Shown here piece by piece: positions 1 to 7,603 of a DNA stretch of 55,026 bases. Numbering within the stretch: position 1 is the stretch's first letter; each line of letters opens with the position of its first letter. The notes below the pieces were generated by a model. That model was not told where the DNA came from and made no database searches. It saw only the letters and a list, made by a program, of their open reading frames with translations. The position numbers and the translations under genes were made by a program. The stretch comes from Lactobacillus sp. (GTDB lineage Bacteria; Bacillota; Bacilli; Lactobacillales; Lactobacillaceae): assembly GCA_022641965.1 (NCBI GenBank), contig JALCDX010000010.1, forward strand, positions 1-55,026, in the 5' to 3' direction.

Positions 1-174
1 TGTATTTAATGATTTGAGTTCGTAGCTCAAAATTTATTTGCTTGCGAATTGACTTCGCTTTTTTGCTTTGGGTTATTTCTAACCCGCACATTTCTGCTTT
101 GAAGTCTGTTCAGTTTTCAATGTCCTAACTAATCGCCTGAGATTAATGAACTTGTCATCATCTCGCGACGACAT
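1..174 (-). ncRNA. Probable rRNA operon 5' leader (partial)
   Basis: Read on the minus strand, this stretch carries features of a Firmicute rRNA leader or spacer. A boxA-like antitermination segment ending in TTGAAAACTGAAC lies at 123-108, followed by GTGCGGGTT near 90 and a small hairpin TTTGAG..CTCAAA close to 34-15. It sits just downstream of a good minus-strand promoter (181-208). The 16S gene itself would start beyond the left edge, so the identification is inferred from the leader-like motifs only. No protein-coding ORF fits the stretch. Confidence 0.5.
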
Positions 175-180
175 TTACAT

Positions 181-208
181 ATATTACTCGGATTTGAACT
201 TTTTGCAA
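181..208 (-). promoter_or_regulatory. Promoter, likely of an rRNA operon
   Basis: On the minus strand there is a -35 TTGCAA (208-203), a 16-nt spacer and a -10 TAATAT (186-181), giving a predicted start near 174. The transcript would run left into the rRNA-like leader. Known rRNA promoters of lactobacilli have the same kind of boxes, which supports but does not prove the assignment. Confidence 0.5.
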
Positions 209-320
209 GAGCTTTTTTCAAATAATTTAAAAAGCCGGCAAAATTTCCTGGTCACAGACCAAAAGGAACCCTTTTCATGGTAAAGTTAAGCCGCAAGCAA
301 AGAGAGGAATTTTATCACAT

Positions 321-1280
321 ATGGAAAACTTTGATCTGATTATTGTCGGTGGTGGTCCCATCGGCTTATTCACCGGTTATTTTGCAGGTCTGCACGGTTT
401 AAAAACCATCGTTCTGGAAGCGTTAGCCGATTATGGCGGTCAGCCGCAAATGCTTTATCCAGCTAAAAATATTCAGGACATCCCAGCTTACCGCTCTATT
501 AATGGTACTTCTTTAACAAAGAATTTGCTTAACGCGTTAAAAACAACTGATACTGTTTTACGCAAGAATTATCGCGCAAAAGAATTATCCAAGTTTAAAG
601 ATCATTGGCTAATCAATCAAGAACTTGCAGCGAAAAGCATTATCATCGCCACTGGCGAAGGGGCCTTTCGTCCTAAGCAGCTCCCCTTAAAACTAGATCA
701 GGAATCACAGGCTCATGTGCATTATTCACTGCCTGACCCATCCTTGTTTCTTAATAAAGAAGTCGCCGTTTTAGGCGGTGGCGATTCGGCTTTAGACTTC
801 AGCTTAGAACTTGCTAAGCTGGCCCGCGTTGCTTTAATCCACCGCCGCACTGCCTTTCGCGGAATGGAAACGAACGTTCAAAAATTGAAAAAGTTAAAAA
901 ACGTTGAAATTTTAACCCCATACCTTCCCCAAGCTTTGTCTTTCCACGATAATAAGTTACGCTTGACTTGCAAACAAGTGGGCAGCAGCAAAGAGTGGCA
1001 CAAAGATTTTGATGAAATCTTAGTTGCTTATGGTTTTCGGGCCAATAATCGCTTCTTGCGCAAGTGGGATATTCAATTATCCGAAGGACTGGTAGAAGTT
1101 GACGCTTCCATGCGGACTAATTTGCCAGGGGTTTATGCAATAGGCGATGCAATTACTTATGACGGCCGAGCTCCTTTGATCGGACTCGGTTTTGGGGAAG
1201 GACAAATTGCAGTTATGCAGATTATGCGCCAAATTTTCCCAGAAAAAACACTGACTGTTCACTCAACAGCTTTGCAATGA
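321..1280 (+). CDS. Ferredoxin-NADP(+) reductase, thioredoxin-reductase-like
   Basis: FAD/NADPH flavoprotein of 319 aa, the usual length of the YumC-type ferredoxin/flavodoxin-NADP reductases. The FAD Rossmann motif GGGPIG is at residues 10-15, the NADPH-binding GGGDSALD at about 151-158, and the second FAD motif AIGD at about 273. The CxxC pair of true thioredoxin reductases is absent between the two nucleotide folds, which separates it from TrxB. It probably supplies low-potential electrons from NADPH to ferredoxin or flavodoxin in the cytoplasm. The ATG has an AGAGAGGAA ribosome site about 10 nt upstream. A small inverted repeat (249-261) lies in the leader. It is followed 15 nt later by pgpA, and this neighbourhood resembles Bacillus yumC-yut genes. 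Confidence 0.88.
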   Translation: MENFDLIIVGGGPIGLFTGYFAGLHGLKTIVLEALADYGGQPQMLYPAKNIQDIPAYRSINGTSLTKNLLNALKTTDTVLRKNYRAKELSKFKDHWLINQELAAKSIIIATGEGAFRPKQLPLKLDQESQAHVHYSLPDPSLFLNKEVAVLGGGDSALDFSLELAKLARVALIHRRTAFRGMETNVQKLKKLKNVEILTPYLPQALSFHDNKLRLTCKQVGSSKEWHKDFDEILVAYGFRANNRFLRKWDIQLSEGLVEVDASMRTNLPGVYAIGDAITYDGRAPLIGLGFGEGQIAVMQIMRQIFPEKTLTVHSTALQ

Positions 1281-1295
1281 GGAGGAGTTTAACAG

Positions 1296-1802
1296 ATGGA
1301 TACTAAAAAGAACTATTACGACTTGGTGGTTAAGCGTTTAGCCGACCGTGGCGTCAAACTAAGCGATATTGAAGAATTGGTTTATTTTTTGCAAAAGGAT
1401 TATACTCATCCCTTAACTCATGAAAAAATGGAGGATGCAATTAAAAACGTTTTATCTAAACGTGAAGTGCAAAATGCCATCTTAACCGGAATTCAGCTTG
1501 ATGTTTTAGCTGAGAAAAAACATCTGGATGAACCATTGCAATCCATGATGAGTAAAGATGAATCTTTGTACGGAGTAGACGAAATCCTTACTTTTTCGAT
1601 TACCAACTTGTACGGCTCAATCAGTTTCACCAACTATGGCTATGTTGACCGCTTAAAACCTGGCATCCTTAAATGGCTTAACGATCCATCAACTGGACAC
1701 ATTAACGTCTTCTTAGACGATTTAGTTGGTGCGGTAGCCGCAGCTGCTGCAGCTCGCTTAGCTCATGACAACCCAGCTTTAGAAAATCATACTAGCAACT
1801 AA
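1296..1802 (+). CDS. pgpA: Phosphatidylglycerophosphatase A family protein
   Basis: 168-aa protein of the PgpA/YutG family, which removes the phosphate from phosphatidylglycerol phosphate in phospholipid synthesis. The family signature is clear in the C-terminal half: YVDRLKPGILKWLN near residue 115 and FLDDLVGAVAAAAAARLAH near 138. Gram-positive members, like this one, are short and less hydrophobic than E. coli PgpA. A strong GAGGAGG site precedes the ATG. The gene is probably co-transcribed with the upstream ferredoxin reductase and the downstream DedA protein (15-nt gaps on both sides), a grouping consistent with membrane-lipid functions. The family is certain; the exact substrate is inferred from it. 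Confidence 0.85.
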   Translation: MDTKKNYYDLVVKRLADRGVKLSDIEELVYFLQKDYTHPLTHEKMEDAIKNVLSKREVQNAILTGIQLDVLAEKKHLDEPLQSMMSKDESLYGVDEILTFSITNLYGSISFTNYGYVDRLKPGILKWLNDPSTGHINVFLDDLVGAVAAAAAARLAHDNPALENHTSN

Positions 1803-1817
1803 AAGAAAGGAACTTAG

Positions 1818-2468
1818 ATGGCACTTATCGATTTCATCCTGCATATCGATCACCACCTAATTGCAATTGTTAACCAGTTTGGCAATTGGACATATCTATT
1901 ACTGTTTTTAATCGTTTTTATTGAAACTGGCCTGGTGGTCTTCCCTTTTCTGCCTGGTGATTCCCTTATTTTTGCTGCAACTGCCATGGCCGCCAATCCA
2001 GCTTATCAGCTGCATTTTTGGACCTGTTGGCTTGTTTTTGCGGCAGCAGCAATTTTAGGCGATACAGTTAATTATGAAATCGGCAACTGGTCAAGCCACG
2101 CTGGACAAAAACATGCCTGGTTCAACCGTTTGATTGATGAAAAAAAGCAAGTCGCGGCAGAGCGTTTCTTTGAACGGCATGGAGGGAAAACCATCGTCAT
2201 CGGTCGATTTATTCCGTTTATCCGGACTTTTGTTCCCTTTGTGTCTGGCGCCAGTGAGATGCATTATCGAACTTTTGCTATTTATAACATTATTGGCGGC
2301 GTCGCCTGGGTTAGCCTTTTTTCAGTTATCGGCTTTTTCTTCGGAAACATTCCAGTTGTACAGCAGCATTTCTCATTGATCGTAATTGCCATCATTTTAG
2401 TTTCAGTCGTTCCAATACTGATCGTGTGGCTTAAGAAAAAAATTACACTTAAAAAGGAGCTCCGTTAG
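1818..2468 (+). CDS. DedA family membrane protein
   Basis: 216-aa integral membrane protein of the DedA/VTT superfamily. Recent work on the family points to undecaprenyl-phosphate or phospholipid flipping. Visible family marks are the re-entrant FPFLPGDSL segment near residue 47 and GRFIPFIRTFVPFVSGAS near 129-146, which carries the conserved arginines, followed by two more hydrophobic helices and a Lys-rich cytoplasmic tail. It is the last gene of the pgpA unit. Its stop codon lies inside the loop/stem of the terminator hairpin. Specific transport substrate unknown. Confidence 0.85.
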   Translation: MALIDFILHIDHHLIAIVNQFGNWTYLLLFLIVFIETGLVVFPFLPGDSLIFAATAMAANPAYQLHFWTCWLVFAAAAILGDTVNYEIGNWSSHAGQKHAWFNRLIDEKKQVAAERFFERHGGKTIVIGRFIPFIRTFVPFVSGASEMHYRTFAIYNIIGGVAWVSLFSVIGFFFGNIPVVQQHFSLIVIAIILVSVVPILIVWLKKKITLKKELR

Positions 2469-2482
2469 AGCTCCTTTTTATT
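2451..2482 (+). terminator. Rho-independent terminator of the pgpA-dedA unit
   Basis: Stem AAAAAGGAGCTC / GAGCTCCTTTTT with a 5-nt loop and a T-rich tail. The last codons and the TAG of the DedA gene lie within the hairpin. The A-run on its other side could let it also serve the minus-strand gene ending at 2478. Confidence 0.85.
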
Positions 2483-3086
2483 TTTGCTTTAACAAAAATC
2501 TGGCAAAATACAGTTCATAAATAATTGCAAACACTGCAAAGCAGGCGGAGAAAAATCCCTCCGTGAGTACGTTAATGATAGGGTCTGTTTGCGGATTAAA
2601 CAGCCAATTGCTATTGTGGAAGAAAATATGATGAAAGATAATAAAAAATTCGTCAAAATCAGTCAAAGCAAATGGCAAAATAATAAAGGGCAGCAGCATG
2701 AATACTAATGCTGCCGACTTGTCTAAAGTCATAAAATGCCGCTCATGCCGCCAATGAGCATACATCGCCAGAATTACTCCAATTAAGAAAACCAGCACTG
2801 CTAGCTGGAAAAGCAGCTTGCACTCATAAAAGTGTTCTGCCGCTGATAAAGAGGTATGAAAGTTAGGCATTTGCAACTGGCGCTGAAATGGCCAAACCAA
2901 GTAAATCAGCAGCACGGTATAATTATGCATAATTTTGCCTAAAGACAAGTTAACAATCGCATCTGTTTTCTGCAATTTAATAAAAATTGCCAGCAGCGGC
3001 CAGCTGCAAATGATGGCACCTACTACGCCACTGGCGATGGCTAGCAAGAAATTGTAGAGCGCTCTAACAACGACGTTTTTCTTCAT
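2478..3086 (-). CDS. TIGR01906-type integral membrane protein
   Basis: About 202 aa with four strongly hydrophobic segments (roughly residues 10-35, 50-65, 90-112, 128-150) plus one near the C-terminus (about 175-195). Sequence and position match the TIGR01906 family, lactobacillar membrane proteins of unknown function usually found beside a NagD-like HAD phosphatase, as here. The ATG at 3086 overlaps the HAD gene stop (ATGA), so this start is preferred over an in-frame GTG nine bases upstream. It is the last gene of a five-gene minus-strand unit. I cannot assign a biochemical role. Confidence 0.7.
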   Translation of the reverse strand: MKKNVVVRALYNFLLAIASGVVGAIICSWPLLAIFIKLQKTDAIVNLSLGKIMHNYTVLLIYLVWPFQRQLQMPNFHTSLSAAEHFYECKLLFQLAVLVFLIGVILAMYAHWRHERHFMTLDKSAALVFMLLPFIILPFALTDFDEFFIIFHHIFFHNSNWLFNPQTDPIINVLTEGFFSACFAVFAIIYELYFARFLLKQK

Positions 3087-3859
3087 AGTTGCCACTCATC
3101 CAAACTGTTTACTAAATAGGTTGGCTGTCTTTTGCCAACCAGTTCGCTTGCCTGCGTGACCCCCGTTAATGCCAACAGAGTATCCATCTGGCTGTTAAAT
3201 CCGGCCTTGATATCAGTATCATAATTGTCGCCAACTAGCAGACAAGTTTCTCGCTGCAGATGATAACGGGCCAGTGCCATATCAATAATAATATTTTCTG
3301 GCTTGCCAATATAAATCGGCTGCTGGCCACTGGCAACTGCAATCATCGCACACTGGCTGCCATTGCCAGGATAAAAGCTATGCCCAGCTGGCAAAACCAC
3401 ATCGGCATTGGTGCCAATGAACGTAGCGCCGTTGCGAATGGCATTTGTTGCGACCATGATTTTATGATAGGTGAGGTCGGTATCCATTCCTACAATCACG
3501 TAGCGCGGATTTTGATCGTCGATATAAAAATGTGGATCCTGAGCAAATGCCCGAAACAGGCCAGTTTGTCCAATAATGTAAACAGGTATTTTTGCTTTAG
3601 TCCCTGTTTCTCGCTTCAGCAAATAAGCAACGCTGGCCAGGCTGGGCGTGTAAACATGAGCAATATCAGTTTCAATCCCATGCCCCGCTAATTTGTTAAC
3701 AACCATTGACCTAGTACGCGTGGTATTGTTGGTTAAAAACACGTAGTTTAACCCGGCTGCTTGCAATCTTTTGACAAAGCGAACACCTGCAGCGATCGTC
3801 TCGCGACCGCGATAAACGGTCCCATCTAAATCAATTAAGAATGCTTGATAGTGCTTCAT
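3083..3859 (-). CDS. HAD-superfamily phosphatase, NagD/YutF-like (TIGR01457)
   Basis: 258-aa haloacid-dehalogenase-type hydrolase of class IIA. Motif I is DLDGTVYRG near residue 10 (nucleophile D10, acid D12), motif II is LTNNTT near 42, the lysine is in GKPE near 185, and motif III is VGDNYDTDI near 208. The cap domain between motifs II and III is the NagD type, typical of small sugar- or nucleotide-phosphate phosphatases. It overlaps yutD by 4 nt (ATGA) and the downstream membrane protein by 4 nt, so all three are translationally coupled. Bacillus yutF sits near yutD and yutG in the same way. Substrate not determinable. Confidence 0.85.
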   Translation of the reverse strand: MKHYQAFLIDLDGTVYRGRETIAAGVRFVKRLQAAGLNYVFLTNNTTRTRSMVVNKLAGHGIETDIAHVYTPSLASVAYLLKRETGTKAKIPVYIIGQTGLFRAFAQDPHFYIDDQNPRYVIVGMDTDLTYHKIMVATNAIRNGATFIGTNADVVLPAGHSFYPGNGSQCAMIAVASGQQPIYIGKPENIIIDMALARYHLQRETCLLVGDNYDTDIKAGFNSQMDTLLALTGVTQASELVGKRQPTYLVNSLDEWQL

Positions 3860-4350
3860 GCCTTTTTTCTCCCCTGACGATGATTCTTTCCACGCCGCGG
3901 CCGCGACTGGTGACGGTTATTAACTGACTGACGGCGATTGGTTTTCTTGGAACGCCGCCGTTTGCCATGTTTGACTTTAGGCCGCTCTGCTGGAGAGAGA
4001 GCTTTCAAAACAAAATAGGGGCTGCCAGGATTAACGTATTCAGTCACATAATCAGCCATTGTTTGGGCACGCTGATCCATTCGTGCTCTGCGCTGAGCAG
4101 CAAAAAACCCCTTTAAACGCAAATGATCACTGGCCACATCGCCAATCAAGTAATCATATTGATTTAAAAAAGGATCATATTTCTCTCGCAGCAGGTCTAA
4201 GTCCAGCGCATCTTTATAATTGATAATAATTTCATACGCACGCCAATTAATCTCTAACTCATCCTCAGCTTGTACAACTTTAGCTAGAGGGTGATAAAGT
4301 TTCGGCGTTTGCTGGTCAGCTGTTTGTTTTTTCTTGACTGCTTCTGTCAT
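3856..4350 (-). CDS. yutD: YutD family protein (DUF1027) with basic tail
   Basis: 164 aa. Residues about 20-110 match the conserved YutD domain (WRAYEIIINYKDALD, FLNQYDYLIGDVASDHLRLKGFF, YVTEYVNPG). From about residue 125 the protein becomes almost wholly Lys/Arg/His/Gln/Asn, a disordered strongly basic tail that suggests contact with RNA or another polyanion. An AAGGAAG site 8 nt before the ATG fixes the start, although the ATG lies 35 nt inside the end of the upstream nucleotidase gene. The stop overlaps the HAD phosphatase start. The function of the family is unknown. Confidence 0.8.
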   Translation of the reverse strand: MTEAVKKKQTADQQTPKLYHPLAKVVQAEDELEINWRAYEIIINYKDALDLDLLREKYDPFLNQYDYLIGDVASDHLRLKGFFAAQRRARMDQRAQTMADYVTEYVNPGSPYFVLKALSPAERPKVKHGKRRRSKKTNRRQSVNNRHQSRPRRGKNHRQGRKKA

Positions 4351-5728
4351 GCATATCTTCCTTGGATTTAATTGGATACTTCTTAGCCAGATAGTCAGCG
4401 ACTACTTCCCGCAAAAATTTTGGGAACAAAAATTCATTTTTGCCCATAATCGCTAATGTCGGGAAGAATGGTACTAAAACATGGTGGTCTAAAACTGCAA
4501 TTTGATAGGTTTTATCGGGATCGATTTTATGACCATTAACAAAAACTTGCTTGGTAGCTGGGTCATACTTTAGACCTCGGTAATAAACATCGCCAAATAT
4601 ATTCCCGCGAAAGCTCATCCCTTGCAAATGAAATTTATGCAAAAAATGCCGGTTTTTTTCAACTTCACGGACCAAGCGCCAAAGGTCGCGTCCTTTGAGA
4701 GTTGCTCGGACAACGTGCATCGGATGCGGCAACGCCTTTTGCAAATCTTTTTTGCTAATAATGCCAGCTTTGAAGGGAGTTACAAATAAGCCCGAATTCA
4801 GCATCGCTAAATCAGTACCCGCAAATTCTGCCATTGCAGACAGTGACGCTTGCAAAGCAGCAAGCTTATCGCCGGCAAATTTATCGGGCAGGTCGGCAAC
4901 TTTATGCTGATCCAGCTTCTGCTCGCCGTCTTGCTGATAGTTAGCAATTAATTCTTCATCGCCTTGCTCTTCGGGCAAATCGGCAACTGCAATTGTTTTC
5001 GGCTTGACAGCTACCAACTGATGCTGGTCGTCAACAGTTAGCGCTACATCGCCTATATAACGGCCCCACTTGCCAGTTTGCACTAGCCAAGTATGGTTGC
5101 GCTGTTCTCCGCCCGGAAGCAGAGTATGACTATGCCCGCCAATAATTAGGTCAATTTGCGGAAATTTTTTGGCTAGGGCTCGATCCTGCAAGTAGCCAAT
5201 ATGCGTTAACAAAAACAATAAATCATATTGACCTTGCAGCTGCTTAAGCAGCTTGGGCAGCATGACTTCTGGCTTAAATACTTGCCAATGATTTGGCCCA
5301 TACGTCATCGGGTAGGCTGCCGTAAATCCAATCACTGCAATTCTTGTGCCAGTCTTAGTGGTAAAGATCTTAAAAGGCGTTGCCCAGTGAGGAAAAGAGC
5401 CATCTTCTTCACGCAAATTAGCTAGCAGGACTGGAAACTCTGCATGGTCAAACAGGTGCTCTAAAGTCGCATGTGGATTAGAAATGCCTTCATTATTGCC
5501 AATCGTGACGGCACTGTAATGAAAACGATTCATCAACTCAATATTGAATTGGCCTTCAGTTGCATCGGTGAGCGGATGCGAACGATCCATGAAGTCGCCA
5601 GCATCGAAAGTGAAAATTTGATCGGCATGCTGATCAGCTTGGGCTTTGCTTAAATACCGCCCAATTTTGGGAAAACTTTCGAAATGGGAATGCAAATCAT
5701 TAGTATGCAAAATTCTCAAATGTTCCAT
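4316..5728 (-). CDS. Bifunctional metallophosphatase/5'-nucleotidase (YunD-like)
   Basis: 470 aa with the two domains of the UshA/5'-nucleotidase family. The N-terminal calcineurin-like metallophosphatase has ILHTNDLHSHFE (residues 6-17), FDAGDFMDRS near 43, GNNEG near 77, and GGHSHTLL near 197. The C-terminal substrate domain covers about 260-455. There is no signal peptide, so unlike UshA it acts in the cytoplasm, matching Bacillus YunD. It probably hydrolyses nucleoside or nucleotide-sugar phosphates. It lies 14 nt after the unknown 105-aa gene and its 3' end overlaps yutD by 35 nt. Confidence 0.85.
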   Translation of the reverse strand: MEHLRILHTNDLHSHFESFPKIGRYLSKAQADQHADQIFTFDAGDFMDRSHPLTDATEGQFNIELMNRFHYSAVTIGNNEGISNPHATLEHLFDHAEFPVLLANLREEDGSFPHWATPFKIFTTKTGTRIAVIGFTAAYPMTYGPNHWQVFKPEVMLPKLLKQLQGQYDLLFLLTHIGYLQDRALAKKFPQIDLIIGGHSHTLLPGGEQRNHTWLVQTGKWGRYIGDVALTVDDQHQLVAVKPKTIAVADLPEEQGDEELIANYQQDGEQKLDQHKVADLPDKFAGDKLAALQASLSAMAEFAGTDLAMLNSGLFVTPFKAGIISKKDLQKALPHPMHVVRATLKGRDLWRLVREVEKNRHFLHKFHLQGMSFRGNIFGDVYYRGLKYDPATKQVFVNGHKIDPDKTYQIAVLDHHVLVPFFPTLAIMGKNEFLFPKFLREVVADYLAKKYPIKSKEDMHDRSSQEKTNS

Positions 5729-5742
5729 GGCGCATCCCCTCC

Positions 5743-6060
5743 CTAACCAATACGGTTGGCTTTCAAAACGGCATCAAAGGCATCCTTGATCTTACCCTTG
5801 GGTTTTTTCCATTCAGTCCACTTAGTTAGATTGGTAAGTGTAGGTAAATCGTAAGTTTCATTGATATATTTTTCATAAGTTTCTAATGCTTTTGTCCGGG
5901 CAATATTAAGCTGCAAAATACGGACATCTTTGATATAGCCTCGATCAGCAGCTAGTTCAGCGATTCCATTTTGATCGACATTGGAAATTTCATAATACTT
6001 GGAACCGTCATTTCGTTCGACTACTTCAATCAAATCTAAACGAGCGTAATTTTTGCCCAT
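5743..6060 (-). CDS. Unknown 105-aa conserved-looking protein
   Basis: I do not recognise this protein. It is 105 aa, soluble and without signal peptide or cysteines. An N-terminal part looks like a small beta-rich unit (LIEVVERNDGSKYYEI), a middle part is helical (ILQLNIARTKALETYEKYI), and the C-terminus is Lys/Trp-rich. A GAGGGA site 6 nt before the ATG and tight spacing to the downstream nucleotidase gene (14 nt) show it is a real gene and the first of the unit running to 2478. It is divergent from the glycerophosphodiesterase gene. Confidence 0.65.
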   Translation of the reverse strand: MGKNYARLDLIEVVERNDGSKYYEISNVDQNGIAELAADRGYIKDVRILQLNIARTKALETYEKYINETYDLPTLTNLTKWTEWKKPKGKIKDAFDAVLKANRIG

Positions 6061-6138
6061 CTTAATCCCTCACAATTGCGTGCATAGCCAAATCAGCGTT
6101 TCCATGATATTCTAGTAGCGAATAAAAGAGGAAACGAA

Positions 6139-7518
6139 ATGCATTTTGTCAAAAAAATTTGTTTGTTTCTAACTTGCTGTTTAGTTTATTTGCTAAACAG
6201 TGCTTTCTTAGTAGTTGGTCACCGCGGTGATCCCACTAGATTTCCTGAAGAAACAATTCAAAGCGATAATTCTGCTTTTGCTTCAGGAGCAGATTATGTT
6301 GAACTCGACGTCCACCTCTCACGCGACAATGTTTTAGTGGTTTCCCACGATCGCGATCTTGAGCGAGTTACTAATTCATCCACAATTGTATCACAAAACG
6401 ATTTTGCTACTTTGCACCAACTGACGCAAAAAAACGGCGAACATATTCTTAGTTTGGACGAACTATTTGACTACTATCAAAACAAGCCCCAAGCCAAATT
6501 CGTAATTGAAACCAAAAAAACTAAACATAACAATCCCAAAAACATGGAAGATTTGCTAGCGGCCTGCATAAAACGCCATAATATGCAAAAGCGGGTCATG
6601 ATTCACAGCTTTTCTGCTCCTAGCTTAAAGAAAATGAGCGAACTGCTGCCAGAAGTGCCACGAATTTTTATTGTTGGCTCGTTTAAACGGATCAATTTTG
6701 AAGTTTTGTCATACGTCAACGCTGTCAACGTTTCATCTGACCTAATTAAAAAAGATCCGCAACTGGTTTCTAATTTGCACAGTTTAGGCAAAAAAGTCTT
6801 CGTTTGGGCTGAAATGGATGAATCTCCTAAGCTATGGAACTGGCTCATTAATAACAATGTTGATGGCGTGGTCACCAACTATCCCGCCCTCGGCTACCAA
6901 TATAAGCTAGCTAAGGAAGGCAGCCATAAGTATGCTGTCAATCAAACTGGCACATATTTGTGCTATTATTCAACACGTTTAGTTGAAAATCCTTATTTGC
7001 GAGTGCCAAAGAAATCAGTGATTAAACAAGGCGAACAAGTACAAGTTACTAATGCCGTCAGTGATAGCGGGACTGTTTACTATCAAATTGGTGAAACATC
7101 ATTTGTCCCTGCTGCTTTCATCAGCCTTAATCTAAAAGCAGAGCAAGTCAGACCTTATTGGGGAACACATCTGACTGTCAAAGGGAGCCGCCCAATTTTT
7201 GGACAAAGCCGACCTGAAACTCATTTGAATCATACTCAGCAGCTGCTGCCAGGAAAAAGCTATCGGGTGTTAGGCTTCAATGGTACTGTCAACCACTTGT
7301 GGCTATTAACCAGCAAGGGATGGGTTGACGGCAAAGATGTTCTTTTGACCAGGCCTGAAGAATACAGCTCAGTCGCTGCCTGGTATTACCACCAACTACC
7401 TGCCAATGAGCGTCAGCTAAACTTGAATTTGCTGACTTACAATCCACTGACGAAATGCATTAACGTCACCTATACTGATCAACTGGCCTTGGCTGCGCAG
7501 CTAACTGCTCAGCCTTGA
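6139..7518 (+). CDS. Secreted glycerophosphodiester phosphodiesterase with SLAP/SH3-like C-terminal region
   Basis: 459 aa. Residues 5-26 are a basic/hydrophobic leader, with a possible cleavage after NSA (20-22). The GDPD barrel follows at once: GHRGDP (27-32), PEET (36-39), ELDVHLSRD near 55 and VVSHDRD near 70 hold the expected catalytic His, metal-binding Glu/Asp and second His; WAEMD and GVVTNYP near 230-250 close the barrel. Residues about 260-400 are extra. They resemble one SLAP-type wall-binding repeat (GTYLCYYS..., YYQIGETSFVPAAFISL) followed by a second SH3-like unit (SYRVLGFNG, WLLTSKGWVDGKDV). I infer an extracytoplasmic enzyme held at the wall that cuts glycerophosphodiesters, perhaps teichoic-acid material. 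SD GAGGAAACG precedes the ATG. Confidence 0.8.
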   Translation: MHFVKKICLFLTCCLVYLLNSAFLVVGHRGDPTRFPEETIQSDNSAFASGADYVELDVHLSRDNVLVVSHDRDLERVTNSSTIVSQNDFATLHQLTQKNGEHILSLDELFDYYQNKPQAKFVIETKKTKHNNPKNMEDLLAACIKRHNMQKRVMIHSFSAPSLKKMSELLPEVPRIFIVGSFKRINFEVLSYVNAVNVSSDLIKKDPQLVSNLHSLGKKVFVWAEMDESPKLWNWLINNNVDGVVTNYPALGYQYKLAKEGSHKYAVNQTGTYLCYYSTRLVENPYLRVPKKSVIKQGEQVQVTNAVSDSGTVYYQIGETSFVPAAFISLNLKAEQVRPYWGTHLTVKGSRPIFGQSRPETHLNHTQQLLPGKSYRVLGFNGTVNHLWLLTSKGWVDGKDVLLTRPEEYSSVAAWYYHQLPANERQLNLNLLTYNPLTKCINVTYTDQLALAAQLTAQP

Positions 7519-7531
7519 GATTGTAACCAAA

Positions 7532-7558
7532 CTGCCACTTTGCGGTGGCAGTTTTTTG
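7532..7558 (+). terminator. Terminator of the glycerophosphodiesterase gene
   Basis: Perfect 7-bp stem CTGCCAC/GTGGCAG with a 6-nt loop followed by TTTTTTG. It lies 14 nt after the stop codon. Confidence 0.85.
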
Positions 7559-7565
7559 TTATAAT
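7557..7565 (+). promoter_or_regulatory. Extended -10 promoter of the PBP gene
   Basis: TGT-TATAAT at 7557-7565 is a perfect extended -10 element placed directly on the T-run of the preceding terminator. No good -35 box is at the usual distance. Predicted start near 7572 leaves about a 32-nt leader with AAGGAAA before the GTG codon. Confidence 0.55.
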
Positions 7566-7603
7566 GTAGGTTGGCTTTTTGACAATAAATAAGGAAATTT
7601 ATC

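Noticed and set aside
249-261. Small inverted repeat TGGTC-ACA-GACCA in the ferredoxin-reductase leader
   Set aside because: Short, no known operator matches it, and it could arise by chance. Not listed as a site.
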